The position numbers were made by a program, and so were the translations under genes. Below the pieces are notes generated by a model. That model was not told the DNA's origin. It saw nothing but the letters and a program-made list of their open reading frames with translations, and did not search any database. A stretch of 64,000 bases of DNA. Source: DASYAN01 sp963727755. GTDB lineage: Bacteria; Chloroflexota; Ktedonobacteria; Ktedonobacterales; Ktedonobacteraceae. This document shows positions 52,229 through 62,681 of the stretch, in pieces (position 1 is the first letter of the stretch; every line of letters begins with the position of its first letter). The stretch spans positions 62,001 to 126,000 of the forward strand of contig CAVSHN010000010.1 of assembly GCA_963727755.1 (NCBI GenBank), in the 5' to 3' direction.

Positions 52229-53542
52229 ATGTTAGCACCACACAAAATAGGTAATACTTTGCATCATCCATCATTAGTAGAGCATATCATCCCACGGCAG
52301 AACAAGCGCAAGCCACCGACAATTACAGACTTCATCGGCTGGATTCTACAAGGAGGAGTTCTGCTTAGCACAGCAGTGATTGTGCTTGGATTGCTGCTTG
52401 CAGTGCTAAGACCAGGAGGATATTCTCTTCAGAGAGCCTTGGTTTTTCCAGTAACGTTGAGTCAGATTGCAGCGGGATTGCTTGTCTGGCAGCCGCAGGC
52501 TGTGATTATGCTAGGACTTTTGCTGCTGATTGCTACGCCCATTATACGCGTAGTAGCCTCGATGGTAGCATTTAGCTTCGAGCGAGACCGGAAATATGTG
52601 ATCATCACGCTCCTTGTGCTTGCCATTCTCATGCTTAGTCTGCTGCTTGGATATAACAATACAGCGACCGTACATATTGATGACCTGATATTTTCTCATT
52701 TTTCGCTAAGTACATTTCTGTTGATCTTTATAGGATCAGTACTGGCGGGGATGCTTGGTTCGCTGGTGGGGCTTGGAGGTGGTGTCTTGATCGTTCCCCT
52801 ATTGACATTAGCTTTTGGATTGCCTATTCCACTGGCCATTGGGGCAAGTATTATCTCCGTCATTGCTACTTCAAGTGGTGCGGCGGCAGCATATGTGCGT
52901 GATCATCTGACTAATATACGTGTTGGTATGTTTCTGGAACTAGGAACGACCATTGGAGCCATTAGTGGTGCATTTCTCGCCAGCTTGCTAGCTCCCAATT
53001 TACTTTCTGTGATTTTCGGTGCCGTGCTCTTCATTTCTGCGGCACCACTAGTATTCAAAATGGGAGAAGAATTGCCTGTGGGGGTGAAGGATGATCGATG
53101 GGCCAAGTGGCTTCATCTTTCAAGCTCTTATCCAGATCATCGCCTGGGACAAGACGTGCCATATCAAGTCACACGTACGCCGTTCGGATTAGCGATGATG
53201 TATATGGCGGGCCTCATTTCGGGACTACTCGGCATCGGAAGCGGTGCGTTTAAGGTCTTGGCGCTCGATACATTGATGCGACTGCCGCTTAAGGTTTCAA
53301 CAACGACAAGTAATCTCATGATCGGGGTGACAGCTGCTGCCAGTGCGGGCATCTACTTCTCGCGTGGTGATATTCTCCCACTGATTGCTGCACCTGTTGC
53401 ACTTGGAGTCCTGATCGGTGCGCTAGTAGGAGCACGTTTACTGGTGCATCTGAGCAATAAAACGTTACGCTTAATCTTCCTACCAGTGATTGTCCTGACT
53501 GCTCTTGAGATGATCCTGCATGGCATGGGTGGGCATATCTAA
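52229..53542 (+). CDS. DUF1634-TSUP fusion, TauE/SafE-like permease
   Basis: A polytopic membrane protein of about 437 residues. The start at 52229 (MLAPHKIGN) follows GGAAAGG; 52181 is in frame but has no ribosome site. Residues 20-115 are DUF1634-like (FIGWILQGGVLLSTAVIVLG, then LLIATPIIRVVASMVAF with arginine). Residues 150-437 are the TSUP permease with two repeats: FIGSVLAGMLGSLVGLGGGVLI and GLISGLLGIGSGAFKVLAL, the paired G-L-G-G-G/S-G motifs. TSUP proteins export sulfonates or sulfur anions. DUF1634 is usually a separate neighbour, so the fusion is of note. Confidence 0.88.
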   Translation: MLAPHKIGNTLHHPSLVEHIIPRQNKRKPPTITDFIGWILQGGVLLSTAVIVLGLLLAVLRPGGYSLQRALVFPVTLSQIAAGLLVWQPQAVIMLGLLLLIATPIIRVVASMVAFSFERDRKYVIITLLVLAILMLSLLLGYNNTATVHIDDLIFSHFSLSTFLLIFIGSVLAGMLGSLVGLGGGVLIVPLLTLAFGLPIPLAIGASIISVIATSSGAAAAYVRDHLTNIRVGMFLELGTTIGAISGAFLASLLAPNLLSVIFGAVLFISAAPLVFKMGEELPVGVKDDRWAKWLHLSSSYPDHRLGQDVPYQVTRTPFGLAMMYMAGLISGLLGIGSGAFKVLALDTLMRLPLKVSTTTSNLMIGVTAAASAGIYFSRGDILPLIAAPVALGVLIGALVGARLLVHLSNKTLRLIFLPVIVLTALEMILHGMGGHI

Positions 53543-53878
53543 TCACAGGATATAATTCTGACGTAGTGGCTTTGCTAAGCGGAATAGGCTTTCAAGGCCA
53601 TATATTTTTTGCTGTGTGAATTCTGCTCAATGAGATCGTATAATACTAGTAGAGAGACAAAATTTAGGACCCGATCATCGTTGCCTTGGACCCAATCGGG
53701 TAGACATGTCTACTCAGCAGAGAGTACAGGCTGATAACATTGTCGAGGCGAACATTACCGGGGAAACCAGAGAGGTTTGGTCGTTCCCATTCAAAACGGC
53801 TCCCCACAAGGGGTCTTGCCCAGGGGTAGCTTTCTTTCCTCCCACATTCTTGGGATGGGTCCAAAGACAAGGATTTTT
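53543..53878. other. Intergenic region of about 335 bp
   Basis: A short frame (53706-53966) has no known motif and overlaps the next gene in another frame. A small GC hairpin (CCCC-TTGT-GGGG, 53803-53814) resembles IS200-type ends weakly. Nothing called. Confidence 0.35.
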
Positions 53879-55406
53879 ATGGAAGAAAAGAACTTCTCTT
53901 CGAAAAATCGTCTATTGCTCAAACGGTCCTTACCAGTTTTACGATTTCTTATCTCCTTACTGCTGACTATATGTGGGGGAATCTTTCTCTTCCAGTCTAG
54001 TATGTTTAATGGGCTGACCTCTGCCATCATTAGTCTGGGGCTAGATACTCTGCGTTCTCAGCTTGTTGCAACGCTCATGATGACCACTGGCTCTGCACTT
54101 ATTGGGGCGGCATTGGGACGTTGCAAACTGGGTGCCTTTGTGGGAGCGGGCATTATTTTCTGTAACAAGTTTCTCATCAGCTTTTTCCAGCACGCAAGAC
54201 AACCACTTTTGGATCCTGGGGGGCATCCAAGAGCCGATAAGTATGCAAGCCCTGTACACCGACTCTACCATTCTCCTGGGATTGGGGCTACTGAGTGGAT
54301 TTATTGGGCTAGCAATTGGCGTTACTTTTGGTGAGGTCGTGCTTGATCCTCCCTACAGACTTCTCTCTGCTTGCTGGCGATTTTGCATTCAAAGATTTGA
54401 CAAGAGATCAGATAACGAATTAGCACAATCGACCTTCCCTCGAAGAAAATCAGCTATCTACATGATAAGTCATTGGTTTAGTGCAGCTGTGATAGTGATC
54501 TTGATCATTCTGGCAGCTAATTCAACCAATTTGTTTATCTACTCGCCCGATATCGGCATTCATACCCATCCAGTTTTCCTCGATAGCGAGGGGAAAGTAA
54601 TGACAGGGAGAGTTGTTACCAGGAGCCTAATCAGTCCTTCATTAAAAAATCATCGCAGAGTGTTTGATATATACTTGCCACCCTCTTACAATACTCCTGG
54701 GGGAACGCAAAAATATTATCCTACACTTTACATGCTGCATGGTACACCTGGGAGATATTTCGACTGGGTTGTGGGAGGAGAAGCTACTGAATCTGCCAAC
54801 ACGTTGATTACGCTAAAGTCTATTCCTGAGTTAATCATGGTATTTCCTGATGGGAATGGTACTCCAGGTAAAGTTAGCGAGTGGGGTAATAGCTATGACG
54901 GGACGCAGTTGATGGAGAACTTCGTTGCCTATGATCTTGTCAAGTACATCGATCAACATTATCGGACTATTCCCGATGCCCAGCATCGTGCAATTGGTGG
55001 GCTTTCCATGGGGGGATTTGGGGCTATGAATATAGCTATTCATCATCCTGATATCTTTGGGAATGTGATCTCACTCGGAGGCTATTATCAGGCGGAGGGA
55101 TCTATCTGGGGTTCGAACACCTCGTATCAGCAGCTAAATAGCCCTCGGGATACTATTCTCACGATGCAAGAGGCATGGCAACTGCACATATTTCTTGGTG
55201 CGGCAACGAAGGACCAGCCATACTACCAGGATACCCTCCAATTTATGCGTAAGTTGAATTCTTTGCATATCCTTTACCACTTTGATCTGCAGGTTGGTCA
55301 ACATTCTTGGAGGGTTTGGCAAAAGCAGACATATAACGCACTCGAGTGGCTCCCATGGAACCAACAGCTATCCATTGCTCATACGAAGATGGCACAACGG
55401 GCATAG
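53879..55406 (+). pseudogene. Membrane protein with C-terminal esterase domain, one frameshift
   Basis: The start at 53879 (MEEKNFSSKN) follows AAGGA. The first part has three or four membrane helices (FLISLLLTICGGIFLFQSSM, VGAGIIFCNKFLISFF). At about 54218 a run of six G should be five; past it the frame continues GGIQEPISMQALYTDS, another helix pair and a final helix near residue 200. The exported alpha/beta-hydrolase domain then has PTLYMLHGTPGRYFDW, IMVFPDGNG and AIGGLSMGGFGAMNIA (nucleophile Ser in GLSMGG), with a likely His in GQHSWRVW. It resembles esterase D/antigen-85-type enzymes. Total about 508 residues. Possible wall or lipid acyl-transfer role; substrate unknown. Confidence 0.7.
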
Positions 55407-55553
55407 CTCTCCTGTTAACTGGCTGACTCTTCCTCTTGACAAAAAAGATTGCTTTGTTTATGCTTCAGTAGCAAGCGGTTTCTTACAATCGAGGCTTGTA
55501 AAGGGCAAAAGACGCTCAAAGAGGATAACTAAGATTCAAGGAGGAATAAGTTT

Positions 55554-58107
55554 ATGAGCCAGCACATGAGTCGTCGTCGTTTCCTGAAAGTGACAGCAGG
55601 TGCTACGGCACTCGCCACATCAGTTGATGCCTCCACCTCTCTGCTGGTGCCGACTGCGCAGGTAGCCTCTGCTGCCCCCCAATATGTTTCTCGACCAACC
55701 AATCGAGTAAGAATGCTGATTGATGCTGGCTGGCAGTTTACCCAGGGAGATATTGCGGGTGCGCAGGCAACCAAATTTAACGATTCTTCCTGGCAACATG
55801 TGAATCTTCCCCATTCGTTTGATACTCCCTACTTTCAAGCCACAAGCTGGTACCAGGGGTATGGATGGTATCGCAGGCATTTTACCATCACCGCAAATCA
55901 GAAGAAGGCTCGTCGCATTTCGCTGGAATTTGAAGCCGCCTTTCAAGATGCTCAGGTCTATGTCAATGGCACCCTAGTAGGGGAGCACATCGGAGGCTTT
56001 ACCGGCTTTATCTTTGACATCACTTCTGCAGTGCATGAGGGTGATAATGTGGTGGCGGTTCGTTTGAATAATAAGTGGAATCCTCAACTGGCCCCCCGTG
56101 CAGGAGACTATCATTTTTTCTGGAGGTATCACCAGAGATGTGTATCTAGTCATCACAGACCCGTTGCACGTCACTTGGTATGGAACGTATGTGACCACAC
56201 CGCATGTTTCTGCCACGAAGGCGACGGTTCGTGTCCGAACAGAGGTACAAAATCAGAGCACCTCAACCAAACGAGTGACGTTAACGACGACCATCGTTGA
56301 TGCCACGCATGCGGTCGTCCAAACCATGACTGCAAGCAGTAGCATTGCTGCCGGAGTTACTCATACTTTTACCCAGACCTGCACAGTTACGAAGCCCCAC
56401 CTCTGGTCACCGGAATCTCCCTATCTGTACACCGTCTCCAGCGCCGTACAGGATGGCAGCACGTTTGTGGATAGTTACAGCAGTCCTTTAGGGATTCGAT
56501 CCATTCGCTGGAGTGCAACGCAAGGGTTCTTCCTCAACGGAAAGCATTATTACATTGATGGGGTTAATGCGCACCAAGACATTGCTGGCTGGAGTGATGG
56601 TGCGACCAATGCCGATCACTATCGCAAAGCCAAGCTTGTAAAGAAGGCAGGCTTCAATGCCATTCGCGAGAGCCATTACCCTCATGATGTGGCCTTTGAT
56701 TCTGCCTGCGATCAGCTTGGTATACTGGTCTGGAGTGAATTGTGTTTCTGGGGGTGTCTCTTTTCGACCACAGAACAACCTAATTGGTCGCAGAGTGCCT
56801 ATCCAACCCACAACGAGGATTGGGAGCCCTTTGAAACAAATCTGAAACGTATGCTGACAGAGATGATCCGAGAAAGGCGCAATCACCCATCAATCATCCT
56901 CTGGTCTATGTGCAATGAAGTCTTTTTCACGGATGGAAGCGTGGAGGATCGTACGAAAGCCCTGGTACGGACGCTGGCCAGTCTGGCTGAATCGCTTGAC
57001 CCATCACGTCTGGCAGGTGCTGGTGGGGTGCAACGTATGGGCATTGACAAATGTGCCGATGTTGCTGGCTATAATGGAGATGGAGCCACCATTGCCGAAT
57101 ATCAGAACCCCGGCATCCCTTCTGTGGTGACGGAGTACTATGCCAATATCCAAACGTATCCCTTCCCCGACATTCCAGAAACGCACCCTTGGCGTGCGGG
57201 AAAGATTTTCTGGGAAGGATTTGATCATGGAACTCTTGTTGCTGGCGCTGGCTTTGACGGTCTGATCGATTATTATGGACGCCCACGGCAACTCTGGTAC
57301 GAATATCGCAAATATCATCTGGGAACAACTTACACGCTTCCATCTTCAGGAACGGCAGCCAAATTGGCGATTTCCTCAGATAAAGCGACCATTATCGGTG
57401 ATGGCTCTGATTTTGCCGTGATTACCGTTCAAGTTCAGGATGCCTCTGGCCATGACCTCTCTAACAATCCAGATGTCACCTTGACGATTACATCAGGTCC
57501 GGGGGCTTTCCCGACCGGGAAAACCATGACATTCAATGACAGTAATCCTTATCACATGCTCAATGGTATGGCTCGTATCACCTTTCGTTCCTGTTTGTCA
57601 GGAAGGACCATCATTACGGCCAGTTCACCGGGGCTGCCCAATGCCACGCTAACCGTAACCACGACTCAGATTGCTCCAAGCGCAAAAGCCTATTATGCAC
57701 TTGTGAACTGCAAAAGCGGGAAAGTGCTTGGTACGGCCAAGGGTGTGACCACAGATGGCACTCCCATTGTTCAATTGAGGGATCAGGTCAGCACGAGTCA
57801 GCAATGGCAGTTTGTCTCGGTGGGGAGTAGCTACTACAAACTGGTGAACCGCCAGAGCGGAAAAGTCCTTGATGTATCGCATGCCTCAAAGAGTACGGGC
57901 GTTCAGTTGCAGCTTGGGAGTGGCGATAATGGCACACATCAGCAGTGGAGGTTGGTTGATGCTGGCCGTGGCTACTTCTATCTCACTAATCGCAACAGTA
58001 GATTGAACGTCGAGGTTTCAAATGCATCGACAGCGGATGGGACCTCCATCATCCAGCAGACGCCCAATGGTGGTACCAACCAGCAGTGGCAACTACTTCC
58101 CTGTTAA
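55554..58107 (+). pseudogene. Tat-exported GH2 glycosidase with ricin-type lectin tail, one frameshift
   Basis: The start at 55554 follows AAGGAGG. SRRRFLK and a hydrophobic stretch make a Tat signal with cleavage near AASA. The sugar-binding domain has WQHVNLPHSFD and WYRRHFTI. Near 56110 a run of six T should be five: HFFWRYH becomes HFSGGITRDVYLVITDPLH. The rest is one frame: GVNAHQDIAGWSDG, NAIRESHYPHD, LVWSELCFWG, WSMCNEVFF (acid/base Glu) and SVVTEYYA (nucleophile Glu). The last 140 residues (LVNCKSGKVLG, LVNRQSGKVLDV, QQW repeats) are a ricin-B lectin trefoil. Length about 850 residues. It acts outside the cell on beta-linked glycans; beta-galactosidase-like. Confidence 0.85.
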
Positions 58108-58308
58108 CAAATCAATTGTCTGATTGAGGTCCCTATGGTATACTTTGGAAGCAAAATATGGACAGTGCTTGTTCATAAATATTAGAGCTTACGCAAAAAC
58201 CTCGTTTCGCCTCTGGACGAGAGCGATTGCTGTCAGGTTCCTAGATAAGCTCTGCAAAAGTCGTGTTCTTAAATATAGGCAGTATCAGACAAAAGGAGAA
58301 TGTAATTA

Positions 58309-58494
58309 ATGCCAAAGAAAGGTGAACTTTCAAAGACAGCTCGTGCCTCGTTGGCAAACCGTGCCGTGATTAATCAGCAGACTAATCATATCTGTCCCGT
58401 TTGCAACGAGATCATCTGGTCGACAGATCTCTATCCAGTAAAGGTACTCGGTAAAGGGATGGCCTACTACCATAAGGATTGTTATAAGGTCTGA
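58309..58494 (+). CDS. Small zinc-finger-like protein
   Basis: A 61-residue basic protein; start after AAAGGAG. HICPVCNEIIW and YYHKDCYKV form a likely CxxC-HxxC zinc site. No family name can be given. It has its own terminator, so it is probably a real single gene. Such small finger proteins often bind RNA or protein. Confidence 0.7.
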   Translation: MPKKGELSKTARASLANRAVINQQTNHICPVCNEIIWSTDLYPVKVLGKGMAYYHKDCYKV

Positions 58495-58534
58495 TGTATT
58501 TTAGATAAAATCGAGCTGGCTGAAGAAAAACAAG

Positions 58535-58566
58535 CAAGCCCTTGATATGGGGGCTTGTTTTCTTTC
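58535..58566. terminator. Rho-independent terminator of the small zinc-finger gene
   Basis: CAAGCCC (58535-58541), a 9-base loop and GGGCTTG (58551-58557), then TTTTCTTTC. Flanking A and T runs lengthen the stem. Confidence 0.8.
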
Positions 58567-58773
58567 TGGGAAGTCTAGCGGCACTCGCAACATTTCCATG
58601 TCGTCACTATGAGCATCCTACAAAGCCTGGAAAGGTTACAGTAGCAGGGCACCCGAGCAAGGACATGCCACCAAAGACCTTATAGACATTAAGAAACAAG
58701 CTGGTTGGTAAAACGTTAGGAGGATCTAGCCCATCCTCCTAACGCTCTCGACTTTTTTACTGTAGCCGTACCG

Positions 58774-59031
58774 TCAGAGGAACCAGTAGTTGATAATGCC
58801 ATAAATAAGCAAGAAAGTGATAATGATGGAACTAATAAGGATACCAATTTGCTTAGCATTTTTCCAGGCTTGCCAACTAGCGTAGAGCCAGAAGATTTGG
58901 GCGAGAAGATTGAAGCTTAATCCAAGATCAGGCCGTTTAAAGGCGGTAAGCGCAAAGCCGAGAACTGTTAATGTTGGAAGAAGCACCTGGGTAAGCTTAT
59001 GGATGATGGTTGTTTCTTGCTTGTTATCCAC
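58774..59031 (-). CDS. Small membrane protein, unknown
   Basis: 85 residues with about three hydrophobic helices (VLLPTLTVLGFALTAF, LAQIFWLYASWQAW, ILISSIIITFLLIYGII). The GTG start at 59031 has no clear ribosome site. It is not recognised. Confidence 0.5.
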   Translation of the reverse strand: MDNKQETTIIHKLTQVLLPTLTVLGFALTAFKRPDLGLSFNLLAQIFWLYASWQAWKNAKQIGILISSIIITFLLIYGIINYWFL

Positions 59032-59158
59032 GAGGCCATTATAGCAAATTGTAGTGATCTTATCAAATATATGGATGCTAGCATGCTAGCTCCATCCTCT
59101 AGACGAGTCTGTCTAAAAGTCAAAGGTTCTCACGCAAGCATGCATAATGCAAACATAC

Positions 59159-59392
59159 TTAGATGCGCTTTCTGCGGAAAATGATGGTCATGCCAACAAA
59201 GAAGAGGAAGAGCAGTCCAACACCGAGATACGTTGAAAATGGGTAGACCTGTTTCTCTCGTGGCGTCCTGAGAGAAGAAAACGAGACACCCAATTGAAAT
59301 TTGGCGATACAGAGGACCAAAAGGAATAAGACCATCACAAAAAATGGGACTGTAGCATAGACGAGAATAACTTCAAATAGCGTACCAGACAT
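59159..59392 (-). CDS. Small membrane protein, unknown
   Basis: About 77 residues. The start at 59392 (MSGTLFEVI) follows AAAGGA; a longer frame begins at 59410. Two helices (VYATVPFFVMVLFLLVLCI, YLGVGLLFLFFVGMTIIF) and a basic end. No family recognised. Confidence 0.5.
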   Translation of the reverse strand: MSGTLFEVILVYATVPFFVMVLFLLVLCIAKFQLGVSFSSLRTPREKQVYPFSTYLGVGLLFLFFVGMTIIFRRKRI

Positions 59393-59567
59393 GTTCAGTT
59401 TCCTTTCCACGCTACCAGAGACGCTCGATTTCTTCCCTATCAGGATGATGGTAAGCTACAAGGTATCTTTCCTTTTACTATCACGTTCGAGTATACTTAC
59501 AAGTCTCTTGCCAAGCGTCAAATGGCGCTTCTCAGGTAAATGCAAAGTCCTTCTATTGTTGCCAATA

Positions 59568-60590
59568 CTATGGGAATGTCTTTAGATTTTTTTTCCTATC
59601 TTTGCGCTGATACATCAATTTTAAAGCTTTTTCGTGAATACGATGTGCAGGTGGATAGTCAGAATCAATACGTCTAGCACGCTCTGCAATGTTGGCAGCT
59701 TCGCGATAGCGTTCCAGGCGATAGAGAATATCAGCTTTCATCGTCCAGAAGCGAACATCGTCGGGGTCCAGTTCAAGTACGCGATCGAGTGCTTCATTTG
59801 CCTCCTCGAATTTACCTAAACCTCGCAGGCTACGCATATAGTTTTCCCAGGCAAAAAGATTATCGGGCATAAGTTTGATCAGGTGTAACGCTAACTCTTG
59901 TAAGGGATCAAACATCTCCAGTGTACGTAATGCCTGAATGCCATGTGTCAGCGAGGTAATGTCATTTGGATTGATCTCTAGCGCTTGTTGAACGAGTGGA
60001 ACAGCTTCGTACATACGTCCGATGCGGCAGAAAATCTCGCATTTCATCTGCAGTGCAAAAAGTTGGCTTGCATCGAGTGCTAAGCTCTGGTCAAAGGCCT
60101 CCAGAGCTTCTGCAAGACGATTGAAATTGAGCAAGGCAACACCCTTATTGGCCCAGGATCGCGGATCATTCGGAGCAACCTCAACTGCATGGCAAGAAGT
60201 ACGTAATGCCTCTGGTAACTTTCCTTGCAAGAGTTGGAGACCGCTACGGTTAACCCATGCTAGACCGAGATTGGTATCGAGTAAGAGGGCCTGATCATTA
60301 GCAATAGTGGCTTCTGAGATGCGGTCCATCTTTTGTAAGGCACGTGCTTTATATGCCAGTGCTGGTGCAGAATAGGGGTTAATCTCAAGGAGGCGTTGTG
60401 CTATATCATAGAGAGGCTCAAAGCTATTGAGACCATCGAGCGAGGCTACAAGACCAAGTAAAGCATCCTCATCTTCGGCGTTGTGTGTAAGAAGCGTCGA
60501 AAAGATCTCTTCGGCCTGAAGCCAACGTCGTGCCTCTAGATGCTCGTGTGCTTGGTGTCGGAGTTGTGCTATGGTCTCCTGTAATGTCAA
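59568..60590 (-). CDS. Tetratricopeptide-repeat protein
   Basis: A protein-protein scaffold of about 340 residues made of 34-residue TPR units (LEINPYSAPALAYKARALQK, AWVNRSGLQLLQGKLPEALR, RSWANKGVALLNFNRLAEAL and so on). The start is probably TTG at 60590 (reads MTLQETIAQLRHQ) after AAGGAG; a GTG at 60611 is in frame but has no site. It has no signal peptide, so it is cytoplasmic. Partner unknown; it is divergent from htrA. Confidence 0.85.
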   Translation of the reverse strand: MTLQETIAQLRHQAHEHLEARRWLQAEEIFSTLLTHNAEDEDALLGLVASLDGLNSFEPLYDIAQRLLEINPYSAPALAYKARALQKMDRISEATIANDQALLLDTNLGLAWVNRSGLQLLQGKLPEALRTSCHAVEVAPNDPRSWANKGVALLNFNRLAEALEAFDQSLALDASQLFALQMKCEIFCRIGRMYEAVPLVQQALEINPNDITSLTHGIQALRTLEMFDPLQELALHLIKLMPDNLFAWENYMRSLRGLGKFEEANEALDRVLELDPDDVRFWTMKADILYRLERYREAANIAERARRIDSDYPPAHRIHEKALKLMYQRKDRKKNLKTFP

Positions 60591-60633
60591 GTTAGTATGC
60601 TCCTTAGTCACGATAACGCGGCTTAGCTACCCG

Positions 60634-60652
60634 CCATGCCTGAAAGGCGTGG
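60634..60652. repeat. Solo hairpin resembling an IS200/IS605 right end
   Basis: CCATGCCT-GAA-AGGCGTGG is like the right-end hairpins of the two TnpB elements (GCCTTTAGGC flanked by GTGGGG). It stands alone upstream of the TPR gene. It could also be an ordinary leader hairpin. Confidence 0.35.
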
Positions 60653-60717
60653 TGAGAAAATGCCGTCTCCTTTCGTAGTATGCATTCAATGGTCTGCACA
60701 GAAACTAAATCTTATAC

Positions 60718-60746
60718 AAAATCTTTACAAATCTCTCAAAGATTTT
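60718..60746. promoter_or_regulatory. Inverted repeat upstream of htrA 1
   Basis: AAAATCTTT (60718-60726), 11 bases, AAAGATTTT (60738-60746). It lies in the 345-bp AT-rich region between the divergent TPR and htrA genes, and may be an operator for either one. A direct repeat (GGTATGCAA...TTTGTTG) follows at 60770-60865. Confidence 0.4.
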
Positions 60747-60957
60747 TCATGCTATAGAGCTATTATATAGGTATGCAAAGCTGTTTGCAAGGTCGTTTGT
60801 TGGATATGTTGAGTAACTATTGATGTTGTTGAGGTATGCAAGGTTATTTGTTGTATATATATCCGCGTAGATCTATACTATAGTAAACTGTGTTTGTTTT
60901 CAATATGATTAATGGCAAAATCTGGTGAATTAGTTTAATTTTTAAGGAGAGTGTCAA

Positions 60958-62334
60958 ATGCTTCGTCCAGATGCCAATGATCAATCAAAGGTGCCAAATC
61001 AATTTCTGCCACGGACTCCTTGGCCGCTAACTGGCAAAGAGCGGCTTGACCAGCCTACAACTGAGGAGAACAGGTACCAACCTGAGTTGCCATCTTCTCC
61101 ATTGTTAGAAGGGGAGACACACGCGGCTTATCAGCAGTATCCTCCTATGTGGAATACTGGTGGCTGGCTGGCTGCTGCCCCAACTGTGAAAGCTTCGGCA
61201 CGTGGGTTGCGGATTGCATCCTTTCTAGCGCTCACAGTGGTGATGGCCATAATTTTTGGCATTGGCCTCTTCGCTGGTTGGGATTTTGCCAGAAATTCTG
61301 GTAGTAGTGCTTTTTCTAGTATGCTGCATCCACGGCAATCTAATACAGGTTCGCAGCAGGCGGTTCCTACTTTGACTAGTGATAACATCGAGACTGTACG
61401 TGAGGCTGCCATTGCCAAAGTTAGGCCAGCAGTTATACAAGTAAATGTGTCAATGATGACAGACAGCGGAGAACAGGGAACTCAGAGTGGCTCAGGAGTT
61501 ATAGTTGATAAGCAAGGCTACATTGTAACTAATAATCATGTAGTGCAGGGAGCCCAGTCTATAGAGGTAGTATTCGCTGATGGCGAAAAAATAGAGAATG
61601 TTCAATTGGCCGGAAGTGACCCAAACGATGATTTGGCGGTGTTGAAAGTTAAGCCACCTGCAAATATGATTGTGGCAACATTGGGTGACTCGTCGAGGTT
61701 ACAGGTAGGGGAGGAGGTACTGGCAATTGGTAATCCGCTAGGAATTACGGAGACAGCGACTCATGGTATTATCAGTGCTTTGGGGCGTAGCGTGAGTGAG
61801 TCTCATCATGTGACCATTCCCAACACTATTCAGACCGATGCGCCCATCAATCCGGGCAATAGTGGGGGGGCACTGGCTAACTTGCAAGGCAATGTTGTTG
61901 GTATTCCAACGCTAGCAGCGATTGATCCAGAGTTTGATGCTCCTGCCAACGGTGTGGGCTTTGCTATTCCAATCAATCAAGTAAAATTGGTCGTACCGCA
62001 GATCATCCAGAATGGTAGTGTGACGCATACAGGCCGAGCTGCATTAGGTATAGAGGGTCAGGATATTGATGCCGATCTGCAAGCTATGGATAGTCTCTCA
62101 GTTGATCATGGCGTGCTTGTTGTTGAGGCCCAGACTGATGGGGCAGCTGCACAGGCAGGCGTACAGCCAGGAGATGTGATAGTGGCAATAGATGGGAAGA
62201 AAGTAGATAATCAAGCTTCACTTGGGGATGTGCTAGCCATCAAATCTCCAGGTGATAAGGTCTCTATCAGTGTCTATCGTGGTAGCCAACAATTAACATT
62301 TAATGTCATACTAGATGAATTGCCAGCTAGCTGA
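60958..62334 (+). CDS. HtrA/DegP-type serine protease 1
   Basis: A membrane-anchored envelope stress protease of 458 residues. Start ATG at 60958 follows AAGGAGAG. A polar cytoplasmic N-terminus (1-80) is followed by one helix (SFLALTVVMAIIFGIGLFAGW). The trypsin-like domain has His in GYIVTNNHVVQGA, Asp in SDPNDDLAVLKVKP and Ser in INPGNSGGALANL. A C-terminal PDZ domain has GVLVVEAQTDGAAAQAGVQPG and DVIVAIDGKKV. The triad is complete. It is followed by a strong terminator and then by a paralogue. Confidence 0.93.
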   Translation: MLRPDANDQSKVPNQFLPRTPWPLTGKERLDQPTTEENRYQPELPSSPLLEGETHAAYQQYPPMWNTGGWLAAAPTVKASARGLRIASFLALTVVMAIIFGIGLFAGWDFARNSGSSAFSSMLHPRQSNTGSQQAVPTLTSDNIETVREAAIAKVRPAVIQVNVSMMTDSGEQGTQSGSGVIVDKQGYIVTNNHVVQGAQSIEVVFADGEKIENVQLAGSDPNDDLAVLKVKPPANMIVATLGDSSRLQVGEEVLAIGNPLGITETATHGIISALGRSVSESHHVTIPNTIQTDAPINPGNSGGALANLQGNVVGIPTLAAIDPEFDAPANGVGFAIPINQVKLVVPQIIQNGSVTHTGRAALGIEGQDIDADLQAMDSLSVDHGVLVVEAQTDGAAAQAGVQPGDVIVAIDGKKVDNQASLGDVLAIKSPGDKVSISVYRGSQQLTFNVILDELPAS

Positions 62335-62360
62335 GACAAGTTTATCCAATCCACGCAAAA

Positions 62361-62402
62361 GACGCGATTCCTAATAAAAGGGAATCGCGTCCTCTTTGTT
62401 TT
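62361..62402. terminator. Rho-independent terminator of htrA 1
   Basis: GACGCGATTCC (62361-62371), a 9-base loop, GGAATCGCGTC (62381-62391), then a T-rich tail. Confidence 0.85.
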
Positions 62403-62681
62403 GATGCATTCCGTGAACTGTCCCTCTTTCCCCCTGGAGAAATGGAGAAACATCTACTACAATGAACTATGCGGAAGGTTGCTGCTGAGCATAGATAGCA
62501 AGAGCAGTCCTGGCACTCGTTTGTTACAACAAAGGTTCGTGATAGATTTTCAAAAGCCTGTAGCATACCCTCAAGGCTCAGTCTGTCCTAAGGCTGCTGG
62601 AAATAGCAACGAGTTGAACTTTTGTCGCTGTAATATTGTCAAACATAGCGCGATCTGGTGGATCAGAAGGAGAATGGCAGG
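62403..62681. other. Intergenic region between the two htrA genes
   Basis: About 280 bases with no convincing gene. It holds the leader of the second htrA (AGAAGGAGAA at its end). Confidence 0.4.
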
